From positions 37,776 to 101,775 of the forward strand of contig CANSSP010000010.1 of NCBI GenBank assembly GCA_947649645.1: a stretch of DNA of 64,000 bases. Reading direction: 5' to 3'. The translations under genes and the position numbers were made by a program. Below are positions 1-8,479 of the stretch, one piece after another (within the stretch, counting starts at the first letter, position 1; every line of letters starts with the position of its first letter). The DNA comes from an uncultured Roseburia sp. (GTDB lineage Bacteria; Bacillota; Clostridia; Lachnospirales; Lachnospiraceae). The notes under the pieces are model-generated. The model made no database searches, had not been told where the DNA came from, and was given only the letters and a program-made list of their open reading frames with translations.

Positions 1-673
1 CGGAGTCGATAATCGCACCGCCCACCGCCATTGCATGACCGTCCATATATTTTGTCGTGGAATGCGTCACGATATCTGCTCCCCATTCAAACGGTCTGCA
101 GTTGATCGGCGTAGCAAACGTATTGTCCACAATCAGAGGCACGCCGTGATCGTGTGCCAGACGCGCAAATTTTTCGATATCCAGAACCACAATAGACGGA
201 TTTGCGATCGTCTCCGCAAAGACAGCCTTCGTGTCCGGCCTGAACGCCGCAGAAAGTTCTTCATAAGAAGCATCCGGATTGACAAACGTGCACGCAATCC
301 CCTGTTTTTTCATCGTCGTCCCAAATAAATTGTAGGTCCCTCCATAAATCGAATTGGAGCAGACGATGTGTCCTCCCTCTTCACAGATATTAAACACCGC
401 ATAATAATTTGCCGCCTGCCCAGAAGAGGTAAGCATTCCCGCAACGCCGCCTTCCAATTCTGTAATCTTCGCCGCAACAGCATCATTTGTCGGATTCTGG
501 AGCCGCGTATAAAAATAGCCTTCAGCCTCCAGATCAAACAGCCTGCCCATATGATCACTGTCATCATACTTAAACGTCGTACTCTGATAGATCGGAAGGA
601 CCCTTGGCTCGCCGCAGCCTGGCCTCCATCCGGACTGAATACATTTTGTCTCTATCCTGTAACCTTTCTCCAT
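1..673 (-). CDS. metY: O-acetylhomoserine aminocarboxypropyltransferase (sulfhydrylase), N-terminal 224 residues
   Basis: A PLP enzyme of the Cys/Met metabolism family that makes homocysteine from O-acetylhomoserine and sulfide in the cytosol. The window edge cuts off the second half; the family is usually about 430 residues. Visible landmarks are the N-terminal substrate region (PIYQSTTF), the YTRLQNPT motif, SSGQAA, the DNTFATP strand that holds the PLP pyridine nitrogen, and the PLP lysine K208 in HSTTKYMDGH. The start is ATG at 673-671, preceded by AAGGAGCTG at 690-682. The family assignment is firm; the choice of O-acetylhomoserine over cystathionine substrates rests on the overall motif pattern. 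Confidence 0.9.
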   Translation of the reverse strand, partial: MEKGYRIETKCIQSGWRPGCGEPRVLPIYQSTTFKYDDSDHMGRLFDLEAEGYFYTRLQNPTNDAVAAKITELEGGVAGMLTSSGQAANYYAVFNICEEGGHIVCSNSIYGGTYNLFGTTMKKQGIACTFVNPDASYEELSAAFRPDTKAVFAETIANPSIVVLDIEKFARLAHDHGVPLIVDNTFATPINCRPFEWGADIVTHSTTKYMDGHAMAVGGAIIDS

Positions 674-689
674 TTCTCTCACAGCTCCT

Positions 690-892
690 TACTGTCTTTT
701 GTTTCAATACCTCTATCTAGTAATCATATACTATTTTGTTCCATAATGCCATAAATTTTTCTGATTTCCACCTTTTTCATCACGCCGCGGAGATCCGCTG
801 CGCAGTGAAACCCTCCGGTTGTAAGTTACCGGAAACTTCCACGGTCTTCATACCGTCTGTTCCGACACCGCCTGCATAAAAAAGGGTAATGA
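690..892 (-). other. Intergenic region with three small hairpins upstream of the sulfhydrylase gene
   Basis: Read on the minus strand, this gap holds three short perfect hairpins in a row: ACGGT/ACCGT (loop ATGAAG), TCCGGT/ACCGGA (8-nt loop) and GCGGA/TCCGC. A likely -10 box (TATGAT, 728-723) for the downstream gene lies further on. The S-box (SAM riboswitch) core I would expect before a methionine gene is not visible. It could be a structured leader RNA or relic coding sequence; I do not recognise it. Confidence 0.35.
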
Positions 893-926
893 TAAAAATG
901 AGCGCAGTAACCCCGTTACTGCACTC
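893..926 (-). terminator. Rho-independent terminator of yebC
   Basis: On the minus strand a 12-bp stem (GAGTGCAGTAAC with GTTACTGCGCTC, one G-T pair, loop GGG) is followed by ATTTTT. It sits 6 nt beyond the yebC stop codon. Confidence 0.8.
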
Positions 927-931
927 TGTCC

Positions 932-1660
932 CTACTCATCCCAGTTGTGATAAACTTCCTGTACATCATCATCCTCGTCCAGAAGATCCAGAATACGGTT
1001 GATATTGGCAAGATCTTCCTCCGTCTTCAGTTCGACATAATTCTGTGGAATCATCGTGACCGAGGCTTCCGCCATCGGGATTCCTCCGGCTTCCAGAGCA
1101 GCTCTCACCGCCTCAAAATCTTCCGGCGCCGTCAGCACTTCAAAACTGTCGTCTTCCTCTGCAAAATCTTCCGCTCCCGCGTCAAGCGCCGTCATCATCA
1201 GATCATCCGGCTCCATTGCGCACTCTTCCCTGTCAATGATAATCTGCCCCTTTTCATCGAACATATACGACACACACCCCTGTGTCCCGATACTGCCGTG
1301 TCCTTTTGTGAATGCATTTCTGACATTTGCGGCCGTGCGGTTTTTATTGTCCGTAAGGCATTTAACGATGATCGCCGTACCGCTCGGACCATAGCCTTCA
1401 TATGTACAAAATTCGTAATTGACCGCATTGCCGTCCCCGGCCGCCTTTTTAATTCCACGGTCAATCGTGTCATTTGGCATATTGTTCGCTTTCGCCTTGG
1501 CAATCACCTGCGCCAGCTTGAAATTGTTCGCCGGATCGGGTCCGCCTTCCTTCACAGCCACTGCGATTTCTCTTCCGATAATCGTAAAAATCTTTCCCTT
1601 CGCTGCGTCATTTTTCTCTTTTTTATGTTTGATATTTGCAAACTTGGAATGTCCCGACAT
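932..1660 (-). CDS. yebC: YebC/PmpR/TACO1-family protein
   Basis: A 242-residue full-length member, starting MSGHSKFANIKHKK, the usual family N-terminus. The family has been described as transcriptional regulator (PmpR) and, more recently, as a translation factor acting on proline-rich stretches (TACO1/YebC). The typical acidic C-terminus ending LDEDDDVQEVYHNWDE is present. ATG at 1660 is preceded by an AGAGGAAA-type ribosome binding site. It stands as a separate unit: a terminator follows it and a gap of about 100 nt separates it from the CBS/CorC gene upstream. Confidence 0.95.
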   Translation of the reverse strand: MSGHSKFANIKHKKEKNDAAKGKIFTIIGREIAVAVKEGGPDPANNFKLAQVIAKAKANNMPNDTIDRGIKKAAGDGNAVNYEFCTYEGYGPSGTAIIVKCLTDNKNRTAANVRNAFTKGHGSIGTQGCVSYMFDEKGQIIIDREECAMEPDDLMMTALDAGAEDFAEEDDSFEVLTAPEDFEAVRAALEAGGIPMAEASVTMIPQNYVELKTEEDLANINRILDLLDEDDDVQEVYHNWDE

Positions 1661-1757
1661 ACCTGTTTCCTCTTTTCTATCTCATTTTTCCAGATCATTC
1701 TTCCTTGTCTGTAACTTCTCCGTCTTTCCAGCTGTTACAGATTTTCAGCAACATGTA

Positions 1758-3215
1758 TCATTCTATCACTGTTTCCGGATTCTTGCAAGAGTCTTCCCCG
1801 CTTTCTTCCGATATCTGCTTTCCTCCCGTCCGCACTTCGTCCCCCGCCTTATCGACGGCCGCCGCATCCGTTTCACGGGCAGCCGCCTGTTGTCCTTCCC
1901 TCTCCGGCAGCTTCTCTGCCCGCACGGACCGAATCATTTTATTCTCCACAGAGCGAACCTCGAACAGACAGCCGCCGGCCTGCAGCGAAAACACTTCGCC
2001 GTCCCCCGGAATCCGCCCCAGCTGTGAGATCAGAAAGCCGTTCAGCGTCTCAAACGTATCTTCTTCCTCATCCTCCCGGATAATCCCAAGCGTCTCTGCC
2101 ACCTCGGAAAAAGACGCAAGGCCGTCGATCAGATAGCTTCCGTCCGAAGCCATAACGATCATCGCATCTTCGTCGTCATGTTCATCCTCGATATTCCCGA
2201 CGATCTCTTCCAGAATATCCTCCATCGCGACAACTCCCGCCGTCTGCCCGTATTCATCGACCACAATGACCATATGACTCTTCTTTGCCTGCATTTCCGC
2301 AAACAAGGTATTGATATTTCTGGTCTCCGGAATAAAATCCACATCCCGGATCAGCCCGTCAATCTCGCCGATCGCCTTCTGATAGACAGACTGCTCTGTA
2401 CAAAGCGCAAGCGCTTCTTTGATGTGAAGCACGCCGATGATATTATCAATCTCATCCCGGTATACCGGAAATCTTGAATGTCCGTTCTCGCCGAGGAAAT
2501 CCATCGCCTCAGAAAACGTCACGGATGCACTCAGCGCCGTGATATTCTTCCGGTGTGTCATAATGTCCTTGGCCTCTTTATCTCCAAACGCGAAAATATT
2601 GTGTATCATCTCCGCCTCGCTGGCCAGAAGAACGCCCTGCTCATGTCCCTCATTCACCATGGAGATGATCTCTTCTTCCGTCACATCATCGGTATCGCTG
2701 TGCGGATCCACCCCAAAGAGGCGCGCCAGAAAATCCGAAAGAAAATCCGCCATAAAAATCAGCGGAAAGAGAATGATCTCCGATGCACGGATAAAGCTGA
2801 TCAGCAGGCACGCCCACCTCCCCGGCTTTCTCGCCGCGACTTTCTCCGGCGTATAGATGCCGAGAATCAGAATCCAGAGCATCATGGCCGCGAAAACCAG
2901 CACATCCGCAATCAGTACGGTGAGCAGCCCCGATTTTCCATGTACAATCAGCCGCCTTCCAAGCGGAACCATCAGGAATCCGAGCAGCATATGAGCCAGC
3001 AGCATCATAAGTCTGCAGACCTGCAGATACCGGTCCGCCCGTTCAAGATATCTCTCCAGAAATTTTCCGTGCTTCTCATCCTCTTTCTCTATTTTTTCCG
3101 CCTCCGGTCCGCTCAGATTCTGCATGGCCGCCGTAAAACCGACTGCCGCAAAATCAATTCCCGTCAATATTACAAAAAAAAGTATCCACATACCGGGACT
3201 GACACCGTCGTCCAT
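1758..3215 (-). CDS. HlyC/CorC-family membrane protein with CNNM, CBS pair and CorC domains
   Basis: A 485-residue membrane protein. The N-terminal ~190 residues form a CNNM-type transmembrane domain (several hydrophobic segments, e.g. the one around MLLAHMLLGFL). This is followed by two CBS domains at roughly 210-340 (DIMTHRKNITAL opens the first; VVDEYGQTAGVVAMEDILEE is the hallmark of the second) and a CorC/HlyC C-terminal domain at about 360-440. The last ~45 residues are a polar tail. The family is linked to Mg2+/Co2+ transport or efflux; annotation as haemolysin is historical. It lies 24 nt downstream of ruvB on the same strand, so co-transcription with ruvAB is possible. Confidence 0.9.
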   Translation of the reverse strand: MDDGVSPGMWILFFVILTGIDFAAVGFTAAMQNLSGPEAEKIEKEDEKHGKFLERYLERADRYLQVCRLMMLLAHMLLGFLMVPLGRRLIVHGKSGLLTVLIADVLVFAAMMLWILILGIYTPEKVAARKPGRWACLLISFIRASEIILFPLIFMADFLSDFLARLFGVDPHSDTDDVTEEEIISMVNEGHEQGVLLASEAEMIHNIFAFGDKEAKDIMTHRKNITALSASVTFSEAMDFLGENGHSRFPVYRDEIDNIIGVLHIKEALALCTEQSVYQKAIGEIDGLIRDVDFIPETRNINTLFAEMQAKKSHMVIVVDEYGQTAGVVAMEDILEEIVGNIEDEHDDEDAMIVMASDGSYLIDGLASFSEVAETLGIIREDEEEDTFETLNGFLISQLGRIPGDGEVFSLQAGGCLFEVRSVENKMIRSVRAEKLPEREGQQAAARETDAAAVDKAGDEVRTGGKQISEESGEDSCKNPETVIE

Positions 3216-3239
3216 CTCTTTCTTCCTCTCTCCTCTCTG

Positions 3240-4238
3240 CTATGCCTGCCCCTGCAGGCCGAAATGCCGATAAGCCAGCTCTGTAACCACCCTGCCTTTG
3301 GGCGTCCGGTTGATCAGACCGTTCTTTACCAGATACGGCTCATACACGTCCTCTATCGTCCCGGCGTCTTCCCCGATCGCTGCGGCCAGCGTATCCAGCC
3401 CGACCGGTCCGCCGGAAAATTTATCGATCATTGTCATCAGGATATTCCGGTCACTCTGATCTAACCCCATACGGTCCACCTCCAGAAGATCCAGAGCATA
3501 CGAAGTGACTTCTTTTGATATCCTTCCGTCATATTTTACCTCCGCAAAATCACGGACACGCTTTAACAGACGATTTGCAAGCCGCGGCGTCCCCCGCGAC
3601 CGCCTGGCAAGCTCGATGGCCCCCTCTTCTTCAATCTCCACTCCAAGTGCCGCCGCCGAGTGGACGATAATTACCTTCAGCTCCTCCACCGTATAAAACT
3701 CCAGATGATGCACGACGCCGAAACGGTCCCTGAGCGGCGCCGAGAGCAGGCCTGCCCGCGTCGTCGCGCCGACAAGCGTGAACTTTGGGAGATCCAGACG
3801 GATGGAGCGTGCCGTCGCTCCCTTTCCGATCATGATATCGATCACATAATCTTCCATCGCAGGGTATAACACTTCCTCCACCTGACGGTTAAGACGATGA
3901 ATTTCATCCACAAAAAGGACATCCCTCTCTGTCAGATTGCTTAAGATTGCCGCCATCTCCCCCGGTTTTCCGATTGCAGGCCCCGACGTGATCTTCATAT
4001 GGGTTCCCATCTCATTTGCGATAATGCCCGCAAGCGTCGTCTTCCCGAGCCCCGGCGGTCCATAAAACAGCACATGATCAAGCGGCTCTCTGCGGCCTTT
4101 TGCCGCCTCAATATATATTTTCAGATTTTCCTTTGCCTTCCGCTGTCCGATATAGTCATCCAGCGTCTGGGGACGGAGGTTTTTTTCGATTCTGATATCC
4201 TCCTCCTGGACCTGGGTCGATATTACACGTTTTTCCAT
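3240..4238 (-). CDS. ruvB: Holliday junction branch-migration helicase RuvB
   Basis: A 332-residue AAA+ ATPase, the motor of the RuvAB complex that migrates Holliday junctions in recombination repair. Visible are the Walker A motif (GPPGLGKTT), Walker B DEIH (LFVDEIHRL), sensor 1 (GATTRAG), the arginine-finger region (APLRDRFG) and the C-terminal winged helix ending [17 protein letters not shown]. The start ATG has AGGAGACATC before it. ruvA lies 27 nt upstream, so this is the usual ruvA-ruvB pair. Confidence 0.98.
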   Translation of the reverse strand: MEKRVISTQVQEEDIRIEKNLRPQTLDDYIGQRKAKENLKIYIEAAKGRREPLDHVLFYGPPGLGKTTLAGIIANEMGTHMKITSGPAIGKPGEMAAILSNLTERDVLFVDEIHRLNRQVEEVLYPAMEDYVIDIMIGKGATARSIRLDLPKFTLVGATTRAGLLSAPLRDRFGVVHHLEFYTVEELKVIIVHSAAALGVEIEEEGAIELARRSRGTPRLANRLLKRVRDFAEVKYDGRISKEVTSYALDLLEVDRMGLDQSDRNILMTMIDKFSGGPVGLDTLAAAIGEDAGTIEDVYEPYLVKNGLINRTPKGRVVTELAYRHFGLQGQA

Positions 4239-4265
4239 GATGTCTCCTGGTTGCTAAATTAAGAA

Positions 4266-4877
4266 TCAGAGGAACGCCATATTCCTGAGCGCAGCCTTTA
4301 AAACCGCTTCTACCTCCATATTGTCCGTGTCCGCAACACCGCTGACTGCCTTCGCTGCTTCCATGGGAGAATAACCGAGCGATACAAGCGCCTGAACGGC
4401 TTCTTCCTTCACGCCGGGCATACCTTTGCCTCCGTCGGCTGCAGGTCCCGGCGCATCATCTCCGAAGATATCTTCTATGCTCAGCCTGTCCTTCAGCTCT
4501 AAGATAAGCCTCTGCGCTGTCTTTATCCCGACTCCCGGCGCCTTTGCAATCGCTTTCGCGTCGTCTCCGGCTACGGCAAACCGCAGATCGTCTGTTGTCA
4601 TGACAGAGAGAATGGCAAGCGCCCCTTTCGGGCCGATTCCGCTGACGCCAATCAGCAGCTTAAAAATTCTTAGGTCATCCCTGGTCAGAAAACCGAACAG
4701 CAGCACGGCGTCCTCTCTGACATGCAGATACGTATAGACTTTTATCGTCTCCCCGACACAGGGAAGCGCCTTAAATGTCTGTCCCGTCGTATAGATGTGG
4801 TATCCGATACCGCCCGCTTCCACGATAACCGCATCCTCCTCCATACCGGCCAGCATTCCTTTGATATATGCGTACAT
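4266..4877 (-). CDS. ruvA: Holliday junction branch-migration protein RuvA
   Basis: The DNA-junction-binding partner of RuvB, 203 residues. It has the N-terminal OB fold (MYAYIKGMLAG), two helix-hairpin-helix motifs (LLIGVSGIGPKGALAIL and IAKAPGVGIKTAQRLILELKDR) and the C-terminal three-helix domain (EAVQALVSLGYSPMEAAKAV) that contacts RuvB. I chose the second in-frame ATG (4877-4875) because GAGGA sits about 6 nt before it and the family begins MYAYIKG; the first ATG at 4889 would add MRKN. It is followed directly by ruvB. Confidence 0.97.
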   Translation of the reverse strand: MYAYIKGMLAGMEEDAVIVEAGGIGYHIYTTGQTFKALPCVGETIKVYTYLHVREDAVLLFGFLTRDDLRIFKLLIGVSGIGPKGALAILSVMTTDDLRFAVAGDDAKAIAKAPGVGIKTAQRLILELKDRLSIEDIFGDDAPGPAADGGKGMPGVKEEAVQALVSLGYSPMEAAKAVSGVADTDNMEVEAVLKAALRNMAFL

Positions 4878-4956
4878 ATTTTTCCTCATTTCCGCACCGC
4901 TTTATCTCTTCTGGCGCAAATTATAGCATACATTCGTTCGGAACACAAGTTTGTCT

Positions 4957-5460
4957 TTATTTTATACGGTCACCGACCCGCAGGATACACTCTCCAGCCG
5001 CAATTCCGATCAGAAAGCCGGTGACGATCCCCGCCGCCAAAAGTACAGGCATATAATAAAAAATATTGTAATTTTCCACAATCAGCGCCGCTAAAATAAG
5101 CTGTCCGATATTGTGGAAAACTCCGCCGCAGATACTGACCGGAACCACCCCGAACTTTTGCGTCTGTCTGAGCATGACCATTGCCAGAAAACTGAGCCCT
5201 CCCCCTGCAAGGCTGTAAATTATTCCAAAAAGATTGCCAAACAGGAATCCGGCCAGCACAATACGGACAACCGAAATCGCAAACGCCTCTTTTGTCCCGA
5301 CGCAGTACAGCATCAGGACCACAACAATATTGGTAAGTCCCAGTTTCACCCCCGGAACCCCGAAATAAAAAGGAATCAGAGACTCCACATAACTGAAAAC
5401 CAGTGCAAGCGCCAGAAAAACACCGAGATATGCCGTCTTATAAACTGATTTATTTCGCAA
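4957..5460 (-). CDS. Gx transporter family protein (heptaprenyl diphosphate synthase component I-like)
   Basis: An integral membrane protein of about 167 residues with 4-5 hydrophobic helices. It contains the PFYFGVPGVKLGLTNIVVV segment and GNLFGIIYSLAGG, typical of the Gx family once annotated as heptaprenyl diphosphate synthase component I. The family resembles substrate-binding S components of ECF-type transporters; the substrate is unknown. The likely start is TTG at 5460-5458, overlapping the 3' end of the NusG-II gene; longer in-frame starts read through the neighbouring gene and encode no membrane protein sequence. The pair NusG-II plus Gx is common in Clostridia and suggests a joint role. 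Confidence 0.8.
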   Translation of the reverse strand: MRNKSVYKTAYLGVFLALALVFSYVESLIPFYFGVPGVKLGLTNIVVVLMLYCVGTKEAFAISVVRIVLAGFLFGNLFGIIYSLAGGGLSFLAMVMLRQTQKFGVVPVSICGGVFHNIGQLILAALIVENYNIFYYMPVLLAAGIVTGFLIGIAAGECILRVGDRIK

Positions 5461-5857
5461 TCGTATCCAACCCGCTTTCTTTTCCGCCCGCCACCTGCAC
5501 CACAACGCGGTTCGGAAGGCAGACAATCGTCTCATTTTCCCCGGAAATCGCTTTCTGCCGCACACACAGCCGGTCGGGGCAGTCCGCCCAGGTCATATCC
5601 GCCTCCTGATCACGTATCATGAGAACATTCGTCGTGACACCGTCAATCTGAATCGGTACTTCCTGCTCCTGTCCAAGGGAATATTCCCCGTACGGTTCCC
5701 CGTCGACTGTGACGATCACCTTTGCCCCCGGTGTCAGACGCCACCGGCCGGACAGCAGAAGTCCGGCTGCCGCAGCCACTGCCAGAACCAGAATAAATCT
5801 TCTGTCATTTCTGCTGAATCGTTTTAAGGCTCCCGGACTTAAGCCGTCCCGCCTCAC
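5450..5857 (-). CDS. NusG domain II-containing protein
   Basis: A 135-residue membrane-anchored protein. A positively charged N-terminus precedes one transmembrane helix (FILVLAVAAAAGLLLSG). A small beta domain follows, of the NusG domain II type, with the repeated pattern VIVTVDGEPYGEYSLGQEQEVPI and a CPDRLCVRQKAIS motif. GTG at 5857 is chosen because it overlaps the miaB stop (GTGA), a standard coupling geometry. The next gene starts within its last codons. The function is unknown; it is distinct from the transcription factor NusG. Confidence 0.8.
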   Translation of the reverse strand: MRRDGLSPGALKRFSRNDRRFILVLAVAAAAGLLLSGRWRLTPGAKVIVTVDGEPYGEYSLGQEQEVPIQIDGVTTNVLMIRDQEADMTWADCPDRLCVRQKAISGENETIVCLPNRVVVQVAGGKESGLDTIAK

Positions 5858-7311
5858 GACAAACCGTCCTTTCTCCTTCCGAGATAGTAAAAACCTCTGC
5901 ACTCCGCAAGCTCTACATCCCAGATCTTTCCGATCATATCCGCCGTACCCGGAAAATGCACAACCGAATTGTTGCCAAGCCGTCCCGTCAGCAGCGACTG
6001 ATCCTGTTCGTTGATCTGCTCCGCCAGAACCGGAAGCGTGAGCCCTGTCAGCGCGGCGCTTTTTTCTGCCGCTATTTTCTGAACCTCTCTTAAAAGCCGG
6101 TCAAACCGTTCTTTTGCAATTTCCTGTGGAATCTGTTCTTCCATCACCGCCGCAGGCGTTCCGGTCCGTTTTGAATAGAGAAACGTAAAAGCACTGTCAA
6201 ACCGCGCTTTTCTCACAACGTCCATCGTCTCCATGAAATCTTCCTCCGTCTCCCCCGGAAATCCAACGATAATATCCGTCGTCAGCGCAAGATCCGGCAT
6301 TGCCGCTCTCAGCTTGTCCACAAGTGCAAGATAATGTGCTTTGTCGTATCTGCGGTTCATCTTTTTCAGGATACGGCTGCTCCCCGACTGCAGCGGCAGA
6401 TGCAGATGACGGCAGATTTTCTCTGATCGCTGCATCACCCCGATCAGCTCGTCCGAAAGATCTTTTGGATGGGAAGTCATAAAGCGAATGCGTCCGATGC
6501 CCTCGATCTGTTCAATCTTTTCCAGAAGCGCGGCAAACGACAATGGATCTTTTAAGTTTTTTCCATAAGAATTGACATTTTGCCCGAGCAGCATGATTTC
6601 AACGACACCATCTGCAGCCAGGCGCCGGATCTCACGGATAATATCGTCCGGCTCGCGGCTTCGCTCGCGGCCGCGCACATACGGCACGATACAATAGCTG
6701 CAGAAATTATTGCATCCATACATAATATTGACGCCCGATTTGAAAGAATATTTCCGGTCGGAAGGAAGCTCCTCCACGATCTGTCTGCCTTCCTCCCAGA
6801 TATCTGTCACCATGGAATCCGAATCCCCCGCTGCATCCAGCAGCTCCGCAAATTTATAAATATTATGCGTTCCGAAAATCAGATCCACAAACCGATAACT
6901 TTCCCTGATTTTTTCCACGACAGACGGTTCCTGCATCATACAGCCACACAAAGCGATGCGCATATGCGGATTTTTTTTCTTTCGGTGCTGCAGACCGCCA
7001 AGTCTGCCGTACACTTTGTTATTTGCATTTTCCCGGACGGTACATGTATTGTAGATGACAAGATCTGCATCCTCCGTGTCTGTCCTGACGTAACCGATTT
7101 CTTCCAGAATCCCCGCCAGTTTTTCCGAATCCCTGGCGTTCATCTGACAGCCGAACGTTACGACTGCCGCCGTCAGAGGGCGGCCCAGGCGTTCGCTCTC
7201 CGCCTTCACATACCGGCGGCACTTTGCCATAAAATAATACTGCCTTCCCGGCTCTTCTGCCGGAGGCTCTGAATTTATATCTATTATATCTAAATCAATT
7301 TCATTATACAT
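5854..7311 (-). CDS. miaB: tRNA-2-methylthio-N6-dimethylallyladenosine synthase MiaB
   Basis: A radical SAM methylthiotransferase that modifies A37 of tRNAs reading UNN codons; 485 residues. It shows the UPF0004 domain with its three cysteines (FGCQMN, NTCTVRE, CGCMMQ), the radical SAM cluster C-x3-C-x2-C in YGCNNFCSYCIVPYVRG, and a C-terminal TRAM domain. The first ~16 residues (MYNEIDLDIIDINSEP) are not the original ones. They derive from an inserted segment, and coding sequence from PAEEPGRQYYF onward is a repeat copy of the ancestral 5' end that also survives at 7967-8087. The enzyme core is intact. A weak AAGAGA precedes the start. Confidence 0.96.
   Translation of the reverse strand: MYNEIDLDIIDINSEPPAEEPGRQYYFMAKCRRYVKAESERLGRPLTAAVVTFGCQMNARDSEKLAGILEEIGYVRTDTEDADLVIYNTCTVRENANNKVYGRLGGLQHRKKKNPHMRIALCGCMMQEPSVVEKIRESYRFVDLIFGTHNIYKFAELLDAAGDSDSMVTDIWEEGRQIVEELPSDRKYSFKSGVNIMYGCNNFCSYCIVPYVRGRERSREPDDIIREIRRLAADGVVEIMLLGQNVNSYGKNLKDPLSFAALLEKIEQIEGIGRIRFMTSHPKDLSDELIGVMQRSEKICRHLHLPLQSGSSRILKKMNRRYDKAHYLALVDKLRAAMPDLALTTDIIVGFPGETEEDFMETMDVVRKARFDSAFTFLYSKRTGTPAAVMEEQIPQEIAKERFDRLLREVQKIAAEKSAALTGLTLPVLAEQINEQDQSLLTGRLGNNSVVHFPGTADMIGKIWDVELAECRGFYYLGRRKDGLS
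7148..7263. repeat. Direct repeat copy 1 (inside the current miaB 5' coding region)
   Basis: 116 bp that recur at 7967-8087. The two copies are identical by eye except for a 5-bp duplication in copy 2. This copy is in frame and codes for MiaB from PAEEPGRQ to the first radical-SAM-domain cysteine region (TFGC). Confidence 0.9.
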
Positions 7312-7379
7312 TTCTCTTGACTTTTTTCCCTTTCCAATATATAATATACGAGAAGAAGCGGGTTTTTTACCGTACAGCT

Positions 7380-7904
7380 TTATGGCTCAAGCGGGGTGCT
7401 CGTTTCTTTTTTTATGTTTATGATATCGTATAAATACAGTTTTCTATTCTCAGAATGTCTTATCACCAGTTCTGCATGAAATACATTATACCGCAAAACA
7501 TCATTATTTTCATCAAAAATTGGTATTGCAAATCTGGAATCATATCGATACCAGCCATATCTGGCATTTTTATCATGTTTTCTTTCCAGATTTTCCCGAA
7601 ATCTTTTATTTTGGGCAATTTCTATCATCTCTGGGATTCCTTGCGCAGCATTTGCTTTTGCCTTTGCCAATGCTCCTTTTAATTTTGCAGTATAATCTGA
7701 ACCAGAATATTCATCAGGAAGATCACTGCCAATATATACGATTTCTTTACTTTCTGCGATTTCAATAAATTCTCCAACATACTGTTTTAAATATTGTTCA
7801 ACCTCATCCCAGTCTATGTTTCTTTTCCCTTTAAATCGAATATCATTCACAATAACAATCTGATTCCCGTTCACATCCTTGATAACGCTTATGTTTCTTT
7901 CCAT
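7380..7904 (-). CDS. LPD3-like/phage polyvalent-protein-associated domain protein, stand-alone
   Basis: A 174-residue protein that I match to the LPD3 or related phage-barnase/EndoU-type (PBECR) domains found at the ends of large phage and conjugative-element proteins. This rests on the pattern YIGSDLPDEYSGSDYTAKLK, then RYGWYRYDSRFAIPIFDE and LYLYDIINIKKETSTPLEP; I cannot verify it by search. Here it stands alone. ATG at 7904 is chosen for its GGGAGG box 3-4 nt upstream; a longer frame to 7931 lacks one. It lies within the miaB insertion, more AT-rich than its surroundings, and could be a toxin, a toxin-like nuclease or an immunity gene. No partner gene is seen. Confidence 0.6.
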   Translation of the reverse strand: MERNISVIKDVNGNQIVIVNDIRFKGKRNIDWDEVEQYLKQYVGEFIEIAESKEIVYIGSDLPDEYSGSDYTAKLKGALAKAKANAAQGIPEMIEIAQNKRFRENLERKHDKNARYGWYRYDSRFAIPIFDENNDVLRYNVFHAELVIRHSENRKLYLYDIINIKKETSTPLEP

Positions 7905-7966
7905 AATCCTCCCTTGTACGCTGCCCTGCAATACTTTTCAGAATCCTGTTTACTCACACAAACGGG

Positions 7967-8087
7967 CAGCCGAACGTTACGACTGCCGCCGTCAGAGGGC
8001 GGCCCGGCCCAGGCGTTCGCTCTCCGCCTTCACATACCGGCGGCACTTTGCCATAAAATAATACTGCCTTCCCGGCTCTTCTGCCGG
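7967..8087. repeat. Direct repeat copy 2 (stranded ancestral miaB 5' end)
   Basis: 121 bp matching 7148-7263, with an extra GGCCC-type 5-bp duplication near 8003-8010 that shifts the reading frame. This copy joins the ancestral miaB start. Confidence 0.9.
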
Positions 8088-8141
8088 CGCTTCCTTCGCC
8101 ATGTCCTGCATCCCGATTATCCCACTGTATTCTTCGTTCAT
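7992..8141 (-). pseudogene. Stranded N-terminal remnant of miaB
   Basis: Starting at ATG 8141-8139, the frame codes for MNEEYSGIIGMQDMAKEA and then runs into the repeated PAEEPGRQYYFMAKC sequence. It stops at TGA 7994-7992 because of the 5-bp duplication; 49 codons remain. Past the shift, another frame still reads RPLTAAVVTFGC, showing that it once continued into MiaB. The old promoter lies just upstream. Confidence 0.85.
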
Positions 8142-8190
8142 ATATCGTTAAATCCCTTCCCGTTTCTCTCATAACCAGACAACATTTTTT

Positions 8191-8218
8191 ATTATACACG
8201 AAACGTCTTATTTTTGAA
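8191..8218 (-). promoter_or_regulatory. Probable original miaB promoter
   Basis: On the minus strand, TTCAAA (8218-8213), a 16-nt spacer and TATAAT (8196-8191) with a TG just upstream. It now reads into the miaB remnant and the inserted LPD3-like gene. Confidence 0.6.
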
Positions 8219-8272
8219 AGAAAAATATCCTGCTTTTCCCGTACCGGAAGCGCCGCATGCAGGCATAGCCGG

Positions 8273-8449
8273 TCATGTACCGTGGATGCCTGAGCAGAAT
8301 AACCGCCAGTCAGAAAAGACCATTCCGGCAGCAAGTTTTAAGATACCGCGCAATTCTGATATGCCTTTTTCCTTCCGAATTACGCGGACAACTTTTATCG
8401 GATCAGAAAATTCCCGATCCTCTGTGATATCTCCGCCATGCAGCGTCAA
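8273..8449 (-). CDS. Possible 58-codon ORF downstream of the S8 peptidase
   Basis: A frame from TTG 8449 reads LTLHGGDITEDREFSDPIK and on through KVVRVIRKEKGISELRG to a TGA at 8275-8273. It has protein-like composition but no clear ribosome binding site and no family I recognise. It lies 30 nt after the peptidase stop, in the same frame. It may be a relic of a longer C-terminus or a small host gene. Confidence 0.25.
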   Translation of the reverse strand: MTLHGGDITEDREFSDPIKVVRVIRKEKGISELRGILKLAAGMVFSDWRLFCSGIHGT

Positions 8450-8479
8450 AATACATATACTTTCGTCCCGGACGCAGAT

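Larger units (their letters stand above)
7148..8087. mobile_element. Insertion with long target duplication in the 5' end of miaB
   Basis: About 0.7 kb of foreign sequence (7264-7966) sits between two ~116-121 bp copies of miaB coding sequence. The insert brings one gene (7380-7904) and a new start region for miaB, so the host gene remains complete while its old start is stranded upstream. No transposase or recombinase is in the insert. The geometry matches the insertion-with-long-target-duplication pattern described for some restriction-modification genes; the mechanism here is inferred. Confidence 0.7.

Noticed and set aside
690..892. SAM (S-box) riboswitch before the sulfhydrylase
   Set aside because: The S-box core sequences are not present on either strand; only small unrelated hairpins are seen.
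7954..8334. 126-residue ORF on the minus strand
   Set aside because: It is a composite of non-coding sequence and the shifted miaB repeat; its end (RPLTAAVVTFGC) only shows the former frame.
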